Shown here: positions 31,533 to 43,306 of the stretch, in pieces
How the letters are laid out: the number at the start of each line of letters is the position of its first letter
Numbering within the stretch: the stretch's first letter is position 1
Source: Candidatus Pantoea persica
Lineage (GTDB): Bacteria > Pseudomonadota > Gammaproteobacteria > Enterobacterales > Enterobacteriaceae
Length of the DNA stretch: 64,000 nt
Assembly (NCBI RefSeq): GCF_013753875.1
Contig: NZ_SMDS01000022.1
Location: forward strand, 62,001-126,000
Reading direction: 5' to 3'
Translations under genes and position numbers: made by a program
The notes under the pieces: model-generated
What the model was told of the DNA's origin: nothing
The model's input: only the letters and a program-made list of their open reading frames with translations
Database searches by the model: none

Positions 31533-32658
31533 ATTACGCCTGGCGATCGCCCGGCAAAAATATCGCCCCGACGGCGGTGCCGAACGCTTTATCTCACGCG
31601 CGCTGGAAGCACTTGGCAGTGAGCAGCTGGATCTCAATATCATCACGCGCAGCTGGCAAGGCACGCCGAACCCCGACTGGCATCTGCATATCTGCAATCC
31701 GCCGAAATTCGGCCGCATTTCGCGCGAACGCGGCTTCGCCCGCGCGGCGCGCGCCTGCTGGGAAAGGGAGCGCTTCGATATTGTGCAGAGCCATGAGCGC
31801 ATCGCCGGCTGCGATATTTTCCGCGCCGGCGACGGCGTGCACCGCGTCTGGCTGGAGCAGCGCGCGCGCATCGTGTCGCCGTGGCAGCGCCTCAGCGCCA
31901 TGCTCAGCCCTTACCATCGCTACGTGCTGCAGGCGGAGACGGAGATGTTCAACGCCGCATCGCTTAAAGCTGTAATCTGCAACTCGGTGATGGTCAAGCG
32001 CGACATCCTGCGCTACTTTACGCTGCCCGCCGAGAAAATCCACGTGATCCATAACGCCATCGATACGCAGCGCTTTCAGCCGGCCAGCGAGGCGAGCCGC
32101 TATGCGACGCGTCAGCAGCTGCAGCTGCCGGCCAGCGCCACAGTGCTGATCTACGTCGGCTCCGGCTTCGAGCGAAAAGGGCTGAAGGCCGCTATCGAGG
32201 CGCTGGCCGCCAGCGATCGCTATCTGATTGTTGTCGGTCAGGATAAGCAGATGTCGCGCTATCAGCAGCTGGCGAACCAGCTTAACTGTCTCGATCGCTT
32301 GCGTTTTGTCGGCGTCCAGCAGGATGTTCAGCCCTTCTATCACGCTGCCGACGCTCTGCTGCTGCCGACGCTTTACGACCCCTTTCCCAACGTGGTGCTG
32401 GAGGCGATGGCCTGCGGCCTGCCGGTCATCACCAGCACCGGCTGCGGCGGCGCAGAATTTATTACCGCGGGTCAGGAAGGATACGTCTGCGATGCATTTG
32501 ATATTAAAGGGTTAAACAGCGCGATTCAGGCAATACCCGCACTTTCAACGGACTCGCGTTTAGGCGAAGCCGCAAGGCGCAGAATCGAGCCTTATGGGCC
32601 GCAGCGACTGGCGCACGCGCTGACCTCGCTTTACCAGCAGGTGCTTGCGCCTCGCTGA
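31525..32658 (+). CDS. waaG: LPS core glucosyltransferase I (UDP-glucose type, WaaG)
   Basis: WaaG is a GT4 enzyme that adds the first outer-core hexose to heptose II. The 377-residue protein starts MTKLRLAIARQKYRPDGGAE with the glycine-rich acceptor loop. It has QSHERIAGCDIFRAGDGVHR, VIHNAIDTQRFQPA, and LIYVGSGFERKGLKAAIEAL with the donor contacts, then the EX7E motif in DPFPNVVLEAMACGLPVIT. The ATG at 31525 lies inside the end of the waaQ remnant. No lesion is visible. It is the only surviving transferase between the chimera and waaA. Confidence 0.93.
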   Translation: MTKLRLAIARQKYRPDGGAERFISRALEALGSEQLDLNIITRSWQGTPNPDWHLHICNPPKFGRISRERGFARAARACWERERFDIVQSHERIAGCDIFRAGDGVHRVWLEQRARIVSPWQRLSAMLSPYHRYVLQAETEMFNAASLKAVICNSVMVKRDILRYFTLPAEKIHVIHNAIDTQRFQPASEASRYATRQQLQLPASATVLIYVGSGFERKGLKAAIEALAASDRYLIVVGQDKQMSRYQQLANQLNCLDRLRFVGVQQDVQPFYHAADALLLPTLYDPFPNVVLEAMACGLPVITSTGCGGAEFITAGQEGYVCDAFDIKGLNSAIQAIPALSTDSRLGEAARRRIEPYGPQRLAHALTSLYQQVLAPR

Positions 32659-32743
32659 CAAAGTGGTGAGCCCATTTGGCCTTTCTGATAACATAAATTG
32701 ATTTATGTGAAAATTTTTCTGCCAAGCTGTCGAAATGATAACG

Positions 32744-34017
32744 ATGACAACCCTTTACACCGTTCTGCTCTACCTTATCCAGCCGCTTATTTGGCTGCGT
32801 CTCTGGCTGCGCGGCCGCAAAGCGCCGGTGTACCGTAAACGCTGGGCAGAACGCTACGGCTACTGCACAGGAAAAGTGGAGCCGGACAGCATCGTGCTGC
32901 ATTCGGTCTCAGTCGGCGAAACGCTGGCGGCGGTTCCGCTGGTGCGTGCACTGCGCCATCGCTATCCGACACTGCCGATTACCGTCACCACCATGACGCC
33001 GACCGGCTCTGAGCGCGCGCAGTCGGCGTTCGGCAAAGATGTGCATCACGTCTATCTGCCCTACGACCTGCCCGGCGCCATCAATCGCTTTCTCGATACG
33101 GTCAATCCGCGGCTGGTGATCATCATGGAAACCGAGCTGTGGCCCAACATTATCCGTATCCTGCACCAGCGTCAGATCCCGCTGGTGATCGCCAATGCGC
33201 GCCTGTCGGAACGCTCTGCTAAAGGCTACCGCAAGCTGGGCGGCTTTATGCGCGACCTGCTGCAGCGTATTACCCTGATCGCCGCCCAGAACGTCGAGGA
33301 TGGCGATCGCTTTCTGGCGCTGGGCCTGAAACGCTCGGAGCTAGCGGTTACCGGCAGCCTAAAGTTCGATATCTCCGTAACGCCGGAGCTGGCGGCGCGG
33401 GCGGTGACACTGCGCCGCCAGTGGGCGCCGCGCCGTCCGGTGTGGATCGCCACCAGCACCCATGAAGGGGAAGAGGCGATCGTGCTGGATGTGCACCGTC
33501 GCCTGCTGCAGACCTTTCCCGACCTGCTGTTGATTCTAGTGCCGCGCCATCCGGAGCGCTTTAACGACGCGCGCGACCTGACGCAAAAACGCAATTTCAG
33601 CTTTACCCTGCGCAGCAGCGGCGAAATTCCCTCTGGCGCGACGCGGGTGGTGATCGGCGACACCATGGGCGAACTGATGCTGCTCTACGGCATTGCCGAC
33701 CTCGCCTTCGTCGGCGGCAGCCTAGTGGAGCGCGGCGGGCATAACCCGCTGGAGCCGGCGGCTCACGCCATACCGGTGCTGATGGGGCCGCATACCTGGA
33801 ACTTCCAAGATATCTGCGGTAAGCTGCAGGAAGCGCAGGGATTGATTACCGTGACCGACGTGATATCGCTGGAGAAAGAGATAGCCAACCTGCTGCAGGA
33901 TGAAGATTACCGTCTCTACTACGGCCGCCACGCGGTCGAGGTGCTGCACCAGAATCAGGGCGCGCTGCAGCGCCTGCTACAGTTACTTGAACCTCATTTA
34001 CCGCCACGGGCCCATTG

Positions 34018-34018
<1 letters not shown>
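32744..34018 (+). CDS. waaA: 3-deoxy-D-manno-octulosonic acid (Kdo) transferase
   Basis: WaaA attaches two Kdo residues to lipid IVA, the last essential step before inner-core assembly. The 424-residue GT30 protein has an N-terminal membrane anchor ([20 protein letters not shown]), the catalytic Glu in [65 protein letters not shown] and [11 protein letters not shown] prefer the ATG at 32744 because MTTLYT aligns with the family; an in-frame ATG lies three codons upstream. It overlaps waaE by one base (TGATG). It is intact. Confidence 0.96.
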
Positions 34019-35270
<1,252 letters not shown>

Positions 35271-36080
35271 TTAATGCTGGCAGTTGGGGCACCAGAAGGT
35301 GCTGCGCTGCCCGTGCTTCCCACTGACGATGGGTGTGCCGCAGGCGCGGCACGGTTCGCCCGCGCGGCCATAGACCTGTAGCTGCTGGGCAAAATAGCCC
35401 GGCTTGCCGTCGCTTTGCAAAAAGTCGCGCAGCGTGGTGCCGCCCTGTTCGATAGAGCGCAGCAGCACGGCTTTGATGGTGGCGGCCAGCAGCTGCGCCT
35501 CCTCCTCGCTCAGGCTCATCGCCGGACGATCGGGCAGGATCCCGGCGGTAAACAGCGACTCGCTGGCGTAAATGTTACCGACGCCCACCACCACCTTATT
35601 GTCCATCAGCCACTGCTTTATCACCGTGCGCTTGCCGCGCGACTTCTCATAGAGATAGTCGCCGCTAAAGGCGTCGCTGAGCGGTTCAGGCCCCAGGTGC
35701 GCCAGCACGTTGCTGCCTTCTGGATCGGTGCTCCACAGCCAAGCGCCGAAGCGGCGTGGATCGGTGTAGCGCAGCACCTTGCTGTTGCTCATCACCAGAT
35801 CGACATGGTCATGCTTCGCGGCGGGCTGTTCCTCCGGCAGGACGCGCAGGCGGCCGGACATGCCGAGATGAATGATAATCCAGCCGTGCGGCAGCTCCAG
35901 CAGCAGGTATTTGGCCCGGCGCTGCACGCTCAGCACCGGCTGGTCGCTGAGGGTATGGATCTCCTGCGAAACGGGCCTGCGCAGGCGCGCGTTGCGCACC
36001 ACGGCATGAAGAATGGTTTCGCCGACCAGATGCGGTTCAATGCCGCGGCGACTGGTTTCGACCTCCGGTAATTCCGGCAT
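35271..36080 (-). CDS. mutM: Formamidopyrimidine-DNA glycosylase MutM
   Basis: MutM removes 8-oxoguanine and formamidopyrimidines from DNA. The 269-residue protein has the catalytic Pro2-Glu3 in [15 protein letters not shown], the conserved Lys of RAKYLLLEL and HLGMSGRLR, the H2TH segment IYASESLF with its Asn in VGVGNIYA, and the C-terminal zinc finger [15 protein letters not shown] ending WCPNCQ. The ATG has a strong AGGAG site. It is intact, so the GC-to-TA guarding glycosylase is retained. Confidence 0.97.
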   Translation of the reverse strand: MPELPEVETSRRGIEPHLVGETILHAVVRNARLRRPVSQEIHTLSDQPVLSVQRRAKYLLLELPHGWIIIHLGMSGRLRVLPEEQPAAKHDHVDLVMSNSKVLRYTDPRRFGAWLWSTDPEGSNVLAHLGPEPLSDAFSGDYLYEKSRGKRTVIKQWLMDNKVVVGVGNIYASESLFTAGILPDRPAMSLSEEEAQLLAATIKAVLLRSIEQGGTTLRDFLQSDGKPGYFAQQLQVYGRAGEPCRACGTPIVSGKHGQRSTFWCPNCQH

Positions 36081-36104
36081 ATTATCTCCTCACAAAGCGA
36101 CAAA

Positions 36105-36134
36105 AACAAAAAACCCGGCTAGGGCCGGGTTTTT
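36105..36134 (-). terminator. Bidirectional-looking terminator between rpmG and mutM
   Basis: The inverted repeat AAAACCCGGC / GCCGGGTTTT with a 4-base loop is flanked by A and T tracts, so it would terminate rpmBG transcripts on the minus strand. It lies about 15 bp beyond the rpmG stop and 25 bp before the mutM start. Confidence 0.85.
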
Positions 36135-36149
36135 CGCAGAGCACCAAAA

Positions 36150-36320
<171 letters not shown>

Positions 36321-36328
36321 TCAGTTCC

Positions 36329-36586
<258 letters not shown>

Positions 36587-36806
36587 TCAGCTCGAGCTTC
36601 AAAAACCAGGTCTTGGCCGCCTCGTCAGGCTCATAGCCCGCCAGGCGAGTTCCATGTGAACCCGCTAAGCTGGCCCAAACGCCAAACCCGAGATTCTCAA
36701 AGGCGGCAAAGTATACGCCGCTCAGCGCAAGTGCTCAAGTCCCGAACAGATAAAGATCCCTGAAGATCGCGCAAAAACCGCCATCCGTATTGACGCGCCT
36801 GGCTTT

Positions 36807-37363
36807 TTACAGCCAACCGCGCTCGGCAAAAGAGACATACTCGCCGTGACTGATCACCAGATGGTTGAGCAGACGAATATTCATCAGGGCGCAGGCGGCG
36901 CTGACCTTGTGCGTAATGTGGCGGTCGGCGCGGCTTGGCTCCGCCATGCCGGAAGTATTATTGTGCGCCAGAATAATCGCCGCAGCGTTAAGCTTGAGCG
37001 CCTCGCGCACGATCTCGCGCGGATGCACCTCTACGCTGTTAATGGACCCCGTAAAGATTTTCTGCGCCTGCAGGACGCGATGCTGGTTGTCGAGGAAAAT
37101 CGCCATAAAAATTTCGCGCTCCTGATGCGCCAGCATGCTTTGCAGACAGTGTCGCATCACCTGCGGATTGGTCATCCCATGCTCCTGCGCCATCTGGCTG
37201 GCGAAAAGCGCCGCCCTGGATCGGCGATGCCGTGCAGCTGCGCCAGCGTCATGACGTTCACCCCCACCGCGCCGGTGCGCAGAAAGATCGCCAGCAGCTC
37301 CGCGTCGTTCAGCGCCTCTGCACCCATCAGCCGCAATTTTTCCCGTGGTGTCATCGTCGTCAT
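36807..37363 (-). pseudogene. radC: RadC/JAB-domain protein, deleted and frameshifted
   Basis: The start [20 protein letters not shown] followed by [21 protein letters not shown] is the RadC N terminus. It then jumps to QLHGIA, so about 40 codons with the helix-hairpin-helix region are missing, and a frameshift follows. The C-terminal part ([68 protein letters not shown]) is open. The MPN metal motif normally reads HNHPSG-x-x-x-P-S-x-A-D; here it is HNNTSG, so a zinc ligand His and the Pro are lost. RadC's role is unclear even in E. coli. Confidence 0.88.
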
Positions 37364-37545
37364 CTGTGCCTCCTGCCGTTGACGACATCATGGTCAAATG
37401 CTGTATGCTTAACCAGCACTTTCTGGCAAATTTACACGACGGATCGCAAACGCAGGCGGTGAAAAGGTGTCAGGCCGGATTTATGATAGAGTTCTGCCAT
37501 TCTGCCGCGCCCTGATGCGGCAACCAGCGAGATGAGGCCAACAGT

Positions 37546-38778
37546 ATGATGGGATTAGCCGGAACGAAAATTCTGCTTGGCTTAAGCGGCGGCATTGCCG
37601 CGTATAAAACGCCCGAGCTGGTGCGCCGCCTACGCGAGCGAGGCGCCGAGGTACGCGTAATGATGACGCCAGCCGCCAAAGCGTTTATTACGCCGCTCAG
37701 CCTGCAGGCCGTTTCCGGCCATCCGGTGTTTGAAGACCTGCTCGATCCCGCCGCCAAAGCGGCTATGGGGCATATCGAACTGGCGAAATGGGCCGATTTA
37801 GTGGTGCTGGCGCCCACGTCCGCCGACCTGATCGCTCGCCTTGCCGCTGGCATGGCTAATGACCTAGTCACGACGGCCTGTCTAGCCACCGCCGCGCCCA
37901 TTGCCGTAGTGCCGGCGATGAATCAGCAGATGTATCGCGCCGCCGCGACCCAGCATAACCTGCAGCTGCTGGCGGCACGCGGGCTGCTGATTTGGGGGCC
38001 CGACAGCGGCAGCCAAGCGTGCGGCGACGTCGGCCCTGGCCGAATGCTCGATCCGCTGGCGATTGTCGACCATGCAGCGCAGTGGGCGTCGCCCGTCAAC
38101 AATCTGCAACATCTCAACATTATGATCACCGCCGGTCCGACGCGCGAAGCGCTCGACCCGGTACGCTATATCAGCAATCACAGCTCCGGCAAGATGGGCT
38201 TTGCCATCGCCGCCGCCGCGGCGAAGCGCGGCGCCAGCGTGACGCTGGTGTCCGGTCCGGTAAGCCTGCCGACGCCGCCCGGGGTTAAGCGTATCGACGT
38301 CACCAGCGCGCTGGAGATGGAGGCCGCCGTGATGGCTGAGGCGGCGCAACAGCAGATTTTCATTGGCAGCGCCGCCGTGGCAGACTACCGTGCCGCCGCG
38401 ATCGCAGCGGAAAAAATAAAAAAACAGGGCGGCGAAGATGACGCCATCATGCTGCAGCTGGTGAAAAACCCGGATATCGTGGCGGGCGTCGCCGCGCTGC
38501 AGCACCACCGGCCTTATGTGGTTGGATTTGCCGCAGAAACCCAGAATGTGGAAGAATACTCGCGACAAAAACGGGTACTTAAAAACCTGGATCTGATCTG
38601 CGCCAACGATGTGGCAAAAGCCGGACAGGGATTTAACAGCGATACCAACGCGCTTGACCTTTTTTGGCAGGAGGGAGAAAAACGCTTACCGCTCATCGAT
38701 AAGACGCTCCTTGGCCAACAGTTATTAGACGAGATTGTCCGCCTTTATGATGAAAAAAATCGACGTAAAGATTCTTGA
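37546..38778 (+). CDS. coaBC: Bifunctional phosphopantothenoylcysteine decarboxylase/synthetase
   Basis: CoaBC couples cysteine to 4'-phosphopantothenate (CoaB) and decarboxylates the product (CoaC) in CoA synthesis. The 410-residue protein has the FMN-binding CoaC domain ([20 protein letters not shown], catalytic His75 or 76 in [19 protein letters not shown], and the Cys of [15 protein letters not shown]). The CoaB domain starts at [20 protein letters not shown] with NHSSGKMG and VVGFAAET. Two start codons are adjacent (37546 and 37549), and the second matches E. coli numbering. The 3' end overlaps dut. It is intact. Confidence 0.97.
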   Translation: MMGLAGTKILLGLSGGIAAYKTPELVRRLRERGAEVRVMMTPAAKAFITPLSLQAVSGHPVFEDLLDPAAKAAMGHIELAKWADLVVLAPTSADLIARLAAGMANDLVTTACLATAAPIAVVPAMNQQMYRAAATQHNLQLLAARGLLIWGPDSGSQACGDVGPGRMLDPLAIVDHAAQWASPVNNLQHLNIMITAGPTREALDPVRYISNHSSGKMGFAIAAAAAKRGASVTLVSGPVSLPTPPGVKRIDVTSALEMEAAVMAEAAQQQIFIGSAAVADYRAAAIAAEKIKKQGGEDDAIMLQLVKNPDIVAGVAALQHHRPYVVGFAAETQNVEEYSRQKRVLKNLDLICANDVAKAGQGFNSDTNALDLFWQEGEKRLPLIDKTLLGQQLLDEIVRLYDEKNRRKDS

Positions 38779-39205
38779 TGCGCGCGTTGGCGCGGAGTTT
38801 CCGCTGCCGACCTACGCGACCTCTGGCTCCGCCGGACTTGATTTGCGCGCCTGCACAGACGGCGCGCTGGAAATCATGCCCGGCATGACCACGCTGGTGC
38901 CAACCGGCCTGGCGATTCATATCGGCGATCCCAGCCTCACCGCGGTTATCCTGCCGCGCTCTGGCCTGGGCCATAAGCACGGCATCGTGCTGGGCAACCT
39001 GGTGGGGCTGATTGACTCCGACTATCAGGGCCAGCTGATGGTCTCTGTCTGGAACCGCGGCCAGCAGAGCTTTACGCTGCATCCCGGCGATCGTCTGGCG
39101 CAGCTGGTCTTTGTGCCGGTCGTGCAGGCGGAGTTCAACCTGGTGGAAGATTTTGACGCCAGCGCCCGCGGCGAGGGCGGCTTCGGCCATTCAGGTCGTC
39201 AGTAA
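38750..39205 (+). CDS. dut: dUTP diphosphatase
   Basis: Dut hydrolyses dUTP to dUMP, keeping uracil out of DNA and feeding thymidylate synthesis. The 151-residue trimeric dUTPase has all five motifs: [39 protein letters not shown] with the catalytic Asp, [11 protein letters not shown] and the P-loop-like [10 protein letters not shown] tail. The start lies inside the end of coaBC (ATGATG; the ATG three bases upstream is also possible), so translation is coupled. It is intact. Confidence 0.97.
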   Translation: MKKIDVKILDARVGAEFPLPTYATSGSAGLDLRACTDGALEIMPGMTTLVPTGLAIHIGDPSLTAVILPRSGLGHKHGIVLGNLVGLIDSDYQGQLMVSVWNRGQQSFTLHPGDRLAQLVFVPVVQAEFNLVEDFDASARGEGGFGHSGRQ

Positions 39206-39316
39206 CGCCCGCATTTGCTTAACCATCTGTTTATTTCTTATCAGACTTAAAACGCGTTTTTAAAGCTGACAGAAAGGTATGCCTGTTCAGGGTAAATTTC
39301 AGGGGTTTTTAAGATC

Positions 39317-39913
39317 ATGGCAGAGAAAAAAATCGCCAAACGGAACCGTCGCGAAGAAATTTTGCAGGCGTTGGTGCAAATGCTGGAGTCCAGTGACGGT
39401 AGCCAACGCATTACCACCGCGAAGCTGGCGGCTAACGTTGGCGTTTCCGAAGCGGCGCTTTACCGCCACTTTCCTAGCAAAACGCGCATGTTTGACAGCC
39501 TGATTGAATTTATTGAAGACAGTCTGATTACCCGCATCAATCTGATCTTGAAAGATGAAAAAGAGACAATGACGCGCCTGCGCCTGATCGTGCAGCTGAT
39601 TCTGGGATTTGGTGAGCGTAATCCCGGGCTGACGCGCATCCTGACCGGCCACGCGCTGATGTTTGAGCAGGATCGCCTGCAAGGGCGCATCAACCAGTTG
39701 TTTGAGCGTATTGAAGTTCAGCTGCGACAGGTGATGCGCGAGCGCAGAATGCGCGAAGGCGAAGGTTTCGACACGGATGAGGCGCTGCTGGCGAGCCAGC
39801 TGCTGGTCTTTTGCGAAGGTGTGCTGTCGCGCTATGTGCGTTCGGAATTCCGTTTTCGCCCGACTGCCGACTTTGATACCCGCTGGCCACTGTTAGCCAC
39901 GCAGCTGCTCTGA
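39317..39913 (+). CDS. slmA: Nucleoid occlusion factor SlmA
   Basis: SlmA is a TetR-like DNA-binding protein that blocks FtsZ assembly over the nucleoid. The 198-residue length is exact. The N-terminal helix-turn-helix (about 28-55) reads [20 protein letters not shown] followed by [18 protein letters not shown], and the regulatory domain has [20 protein letters not shown] and [20 protein letters not shown]. It lies downstream of dut, as in E. coli, and is convergent with pyrE. It is intact. Confidence 0.97.
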   Translation: MAEKKIAKRNRREEILQALVQMLESSDGSQRITTAKLAANVGVSEAALYRHFPSKTRMFDSLIEFIEDSLITRINLILKDEKETMTRLRLIVQLILGFGERNPGLTRILTGHALMFEQDRLQGRINQLFERIEVQLRQVMRERRMREGEGFDTDEALLASQLLVFCEGVLSRYVRSEFRFRPTADFDTRWPLLATQLL

Positions 39914-39982
39914 TTCGCCGCCCACAGCACCTCGCCGGACGCGATCCCCTCTCCCCCCAGCAGGAAAGGGGCGCGTCTGCAG

Positions 39983-40624
39983 TTAAATGCCGTACTCTTT
40001 CTGATACGCCCGCACCTTCGCCAGGTGGTCGGCCATTTCCGGCTTCTCTTCCAGATAGCTAATCAGCTTTTTCAGGGTGATGATGGCGGTGACGTGGCAC
40101 TTGTAGTCGCGCTCCACTTCCTGAATAGCCGAGATATCGTCGCGCCCGCGCTCCTGACGATCGAGTGAAATCAGCACGCCCGCCAGCTTGGCGTGATGCG
40201 CGTTAATAATATCTATCGATTCGCGGATCGCCGTGCCGGCGGTAATCACATCGTCCACCAGCATCACGCGTCCCGCCAGCGGGCTGCCGACCAGCAGGCC
40301 GCCTTCGCCATGATCCTTCGCCTCTTTGCGGTTGAAGCAGTAGGGCACGTCGCGGTCGTGGTGATCGGCCAGCGCCACGGCGGTGGTGGTGGCGATAGGA
40401 ATGCCTTTATAAGCCGGCCCGAACAGCAGGTCGAAATCGACGCCGCTGTCGACCAGCGCCTGCGCGTAAAAACGCCCCAGCAGCGCCAGGTCACGGCCGC
40501 TGTTGAACAGGCCTGCGTTAAAGAAATAGGGGCTTTTACGGCTAGATTTCAGAGTAAATTCGCCGAATTTCAGCACCTTTTTGTTCAGGGCGAATTCAAT
40601 AAACTGACGCTGCCAGGCTTTCAT
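39983..40624 (-). CDS. pyrE: Orotate phosphoribosyltransferase
   Basis: PyrE converts orotate and PRPP to OMP in pyrimidine synthesis. The 213-residue protein has [38 protein letters not shown], the flexible catalytic loop [11 protein letters not shown], and the PRPP motif [17 protein letters not shown]. It follows rph and is separated from it by an attenuator hairpin. It is intact. Confidence 0.97.
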   Translation of the reverse strand: MKAWQRQFIEFALNKKVLKFGEFTLKSSRKSPYFFNAGLFNSGRDLALLGRFYAQALVDSGVDFDLLFGPAYKGIPIATTTAVALADHHDRDVPYCFNRKEAKDHGEGGLLVGSPLAGRVMLVDDVITAGTAIRESIDIINAHHAKLAGVLISLDRQERGRDDISAIQEVERDYKCHVTAIITLKKLISYLEEKPEMADHLAKVRAYQKEYGI

Positions 40625-40640
40625 TTCTCACTCCTCTCAC

Positions 40641-40667
40641 AAAAAAAAGGCGACTCTCTGGTCGCCT
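40641..40667 (-). promoter_or_regulatory. pyrE attenuator (terminator hairpin in the rph-pyrE gap)
   Basis: On the minus strand a 7-bp perfect stem AGGCGAC / GTCGCCT with a 6-base loop is followed by eight T. It starts 6 bp after the rph stop, the geometry of the E. coli UTP-sensing attenuator in which ribosomes close behind RNA polymerase on rph prevent the hairpin. Here rph is full length and ends right at the hairpin, so coupling should work. Confidence 0.9.
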
Positions 40668-40673
40668 GTTAAA

Positions 40674-41390
40674 TCAGTTGTTTAGCGCAGCTTTCTGCGC
40701 CTGGATCAGCTCTTCAATACCGCCGCGCGCCAGCGTGAGCAGGGAAAGCAGCTCCTCGTGGCTGAACGGCTCGTCTTCCGCAGTGCCCTGCACTTCGATC
40801 ATGCGGCCATCCTCCAGCATCACGACGTTCATGTCGGTTTGCGCGGCGGAGTCTTCCACATATTCTAGATCGCAGCGCGCCTCGCCCTCAACAATGCCGA
40901 CGGAAACCGCCGCCACCATGCCTTTCATCGGGTTGGCTTTCAGCTTGCCGTCCGCTACCAGCTTGTTCAGCGCATCGGCCAGTGCGACGCAGGCACCGGT
41001 GATCGCGGCGGTGCGCGTGCCGCCGTCAGCCTGAATCACGTCGCAGTCCAGGGTGATAGTAAACTCGCCCAGCGCCTTCAGATCGACCGCGGCGCGCAGC
41101 GAGCGGGCGATCAAACGCTGGATCTCCAGCGTGCGTCCGCCCTGCTTGCCTTTGGCGGCTTCGCGCGCCATGCGGCTGTGGGTAGAGCGCGGCAGCATGC
41201 CATATTCGGCCGTCACCCAGCCCTGGCCCTGGCCTTTCAGGAATCGCGGCACCCCTTCATCGATGCTGGCGGTGCAAAGCACTTTGGTTTCGCCAAATTC
41301 CACCAGCACCGAACCTTCGGCATGTTTGGTGTAGTGACGGGTCAGGGTGACGGGACGCACCTGCTGTGCGCTTCGGCCTGCTGGACGCAT
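40674..41390 (-). CDS. rph: Ribonuclease PH
   Basis: RNase PH trims tRNA 3' ends phosphorolytically. The 238-residue length is the full family length, unlike the frameshifted E. coli K-12 allele. It opens [20 protein letters not shown], and has [19 protein letters not shown] with the phosphate-site residues, [20 protein letters not shown], and [20 protein letters not shown] near the active-site Asp residues. It is the leader gene for pyrE attenuation. It is intact. Confidence 0.97.
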   Translation of the reverse strand: MRPAGRSAQQVRPVTLTRHYTKHAEGSVLVEFGETKVLCTASIDEGVPRFLKGQGQGWVTAEYGMLPRSTHSRMAREAAKGKQGGRTLEIQRLIARSLRAAVDLKALGEFTITLDCDVIQADGGTRTAAITGACVALADALNKLVADGKLKANPMKGMVAAVSVGIVEGEARCDLEYVEDSAAQTDMNVVMLEDGRMIEVQGTAEDEPFSHEELLSLLTLARGGIEELIQAQKAALNN

Positions 41391-41535
41391 GGTAATCTCC
41401 GGCTAAAATGAATTGGCTGCGCATTATACGGACTTCCTCGCCGCCTGTCTTGCTGGCGGACTCGCGCCGCGGCCGATGAATTTTCACGCCGTCTGTGGCT
41501 AAATGCGCCTTCCTCACTCACTGAGGATAAAAAGT

Positions 41536-42679
41536 ATGATCGCAATTCTTCATTTCCTGCTGGCGCTGGCGGTGATCTTCGCCCTTGCACTGCTGGCCAG
41601 TCATGACCGCAAACAGATACGCCTACGTTATATCGTGCAGCTGATCGTGGTGGAAGCCGCGCTGGGCTGGTTCTTTCTGCACTCTGCCAGCGGCCAGGCG
41701 GCAATTGGTGCCTTCAGCGGCTTTTTTGAGAAGCTGCTGACCTTTGCCGCGCAGGGCACCGAATTTGTTTTCGGCAATATGAGCAAACAGGGCCTCGCCT
41801 TTATTTTTCTCGGCGTGCTCTGCCCGATTATCTTTATTTCCGCACTGCTCGGCATTCTGCAGCACTGGCGCATCCTGCCGCTGCTGATTCGGCTGGTGGG
41901 CCAGCTGGAGTCGTTCAACGCCGTCAGCACGCTGATCCTCGGCCAGTCGGAGAACTTTATCGCCTACAAGGGAATTCTGGGCGACATTCCGCCTAAGCGC
42001 CTCTACACCCATGGCGGCGACGGCGATGTCCACCGTCTCGCTCTCTATCGTCGGCGCCTATATGACGATGATCGCGCCGAAATATGTGGTCGCGGCGCTG
42101 CTGCTCAATATGTTCAGCACCTTTATCATCCTCTCTATCATCAATCCCATGAAGGCGCAGGATGAGGAGGCGATCCCACTCGATAAGCTGCACGAAGAGC
42201 AGGGCTTTTTCGAGATGCTCGGCGAATACATCTTGGCGGGCTTTAAGGTCGCGATGATTATCCTAGCAATGCTGATCGGCTTTATCGCGCTGATCGCGGC
42301 GGTCAACGCGCTGTTCGGCTACAGCTTCCAGCAGATTCTCGGCTATGTTTTCTATCCCTTCGCCTGGCTGATCGGCATTCCTGCCGCCGACGTGCTGCAA
42401 GCGGCCAGCATTATGGCGACCAAGCTGGTAGCGAATGAGTTTGTGGCGATGATTTAGCTGCAAAAGGTAGCGGCGGGCATGACGCCGCGCGGGCAGGGCA
42501 TTCTCTCTGTGTTCCTGGTGTCGTTCGCCAACGTCGCCTCTATTGGCATTGCGGCCGGTGCCATCAAAGGGCTGAACGAGCAGCAGGGCAACGTAGTCTC
42601 CCGCTTCGGCTGGAAGCTGGTGTACGGCTCGACGCTGGTGAGCCTGCTGTCGGCCACCTTTGCCGGCCTGTTTATCTGA
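41536..42679 (+). pseudogene. nupC: NupC-type nucleoside transporter, disrupted
   Basis: This is a concentrative nucleoside/H+ symporter of the inner membrane. The N-terminal 140 codons read well ([56 protein letters not shown]) except that about 11 residues are deleted between LIRLVG and QLESFNAV. A shift near 42000 leads to [20 protein letters not shown] in the next frame. This runs to NEFVAMI, where TAG (42455-42457) interrupts. [20 protein letters not shown] and [20 protein letters not shown] complete the protein. It lies between rph and yicC, which are neighbours in E. coli. Confidence 0.88.
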
Positions 42680-42747
42680 AGATGATACGGCGGCCTGCGC
42701 GCCGTCGCTACCCGCCTCTCAGGCGCATCGCGCCCTTCTCTAAAAGC

Positions 42748-43148
42748 CTACGCACACCGGCGCATCACCGACTCCTGACCAAAACGCTGCTTGTAGCGCG
42801 TGCGCAGCGTCTTGATAGCGTCGTTTACCTCGGTTTCCGGGACGTGGATCAGCATCAGCGCTTTGCTCGGCTCACGCGCCAGCCTGCCTTTTTCCTCCAA
42901 CCACTGACCGCTGGCGTCATAGACGCTCAGGCCCGCCCTGAAGCGCGGCGTGACTTCGCTGTCCAGAAACTGCTGCCACTCGGCGGCGCTTACCCTGCAG
43001 CCCTGCGGTTTGCTGAGGCCAAACCACAGCGTGGTTTGCATCATCATTTCGCCACCTGCGCAGACGGCAACGGGTTTGGTCGGTGACACCATCGGCGGCC
43101 GCGGCGCCTGACAGCCAGCGTCAGGGAAAAGACAACAGAGCGCAACAT
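42748..43148 (-). pseudogene. DUF3574 lipoprotein with frameshifted signal peptide
   Basis: The mature part is open: a lipobox-like AGCQAPRPP, then GGEMMMQTTLWFGLSKPQGC, EWQQFLDSEVTPRFRAGLSV and DAIKTLRTRYKQRFGQESVM, as in DUF3574 proteins of unknown role. The natural start MLRSVVFSLTLA is in another frame because one GGCT unit is missing where GCTGGCTGT would encode AGC. An alternative start 37 bp upstream in the lipobox frame gives an acidic leader that is not a signal sequence. It is either a fresh pseudogene or a protein stranded in the cytoplasm. Confidence 0.6.
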
Positions 43149-43306
43149 CAGAAATATCCTTGTCAGAGTACCCAGCGGTCATCATAAGTGCCTGTCCGGG
43201 AAAGCGGAATCTTTTCTTTATTGCCCTTCTCCTGCGCTTATGCCTGTCAGGGCGCGACCGATCTCGCTATACTTGCTGCATTATTTCTCACAGAGAGTAG
43301 CCGATT

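Noticed and set aside
41536..43185. A foreign island between rph and yicC
   Set aside because: The nupC and DUF3574 genes have the same base composition as their neighbours and no integrase, repeat or tRNA flanks them; they are more likely old residents lost from E. coli or placed differently there.
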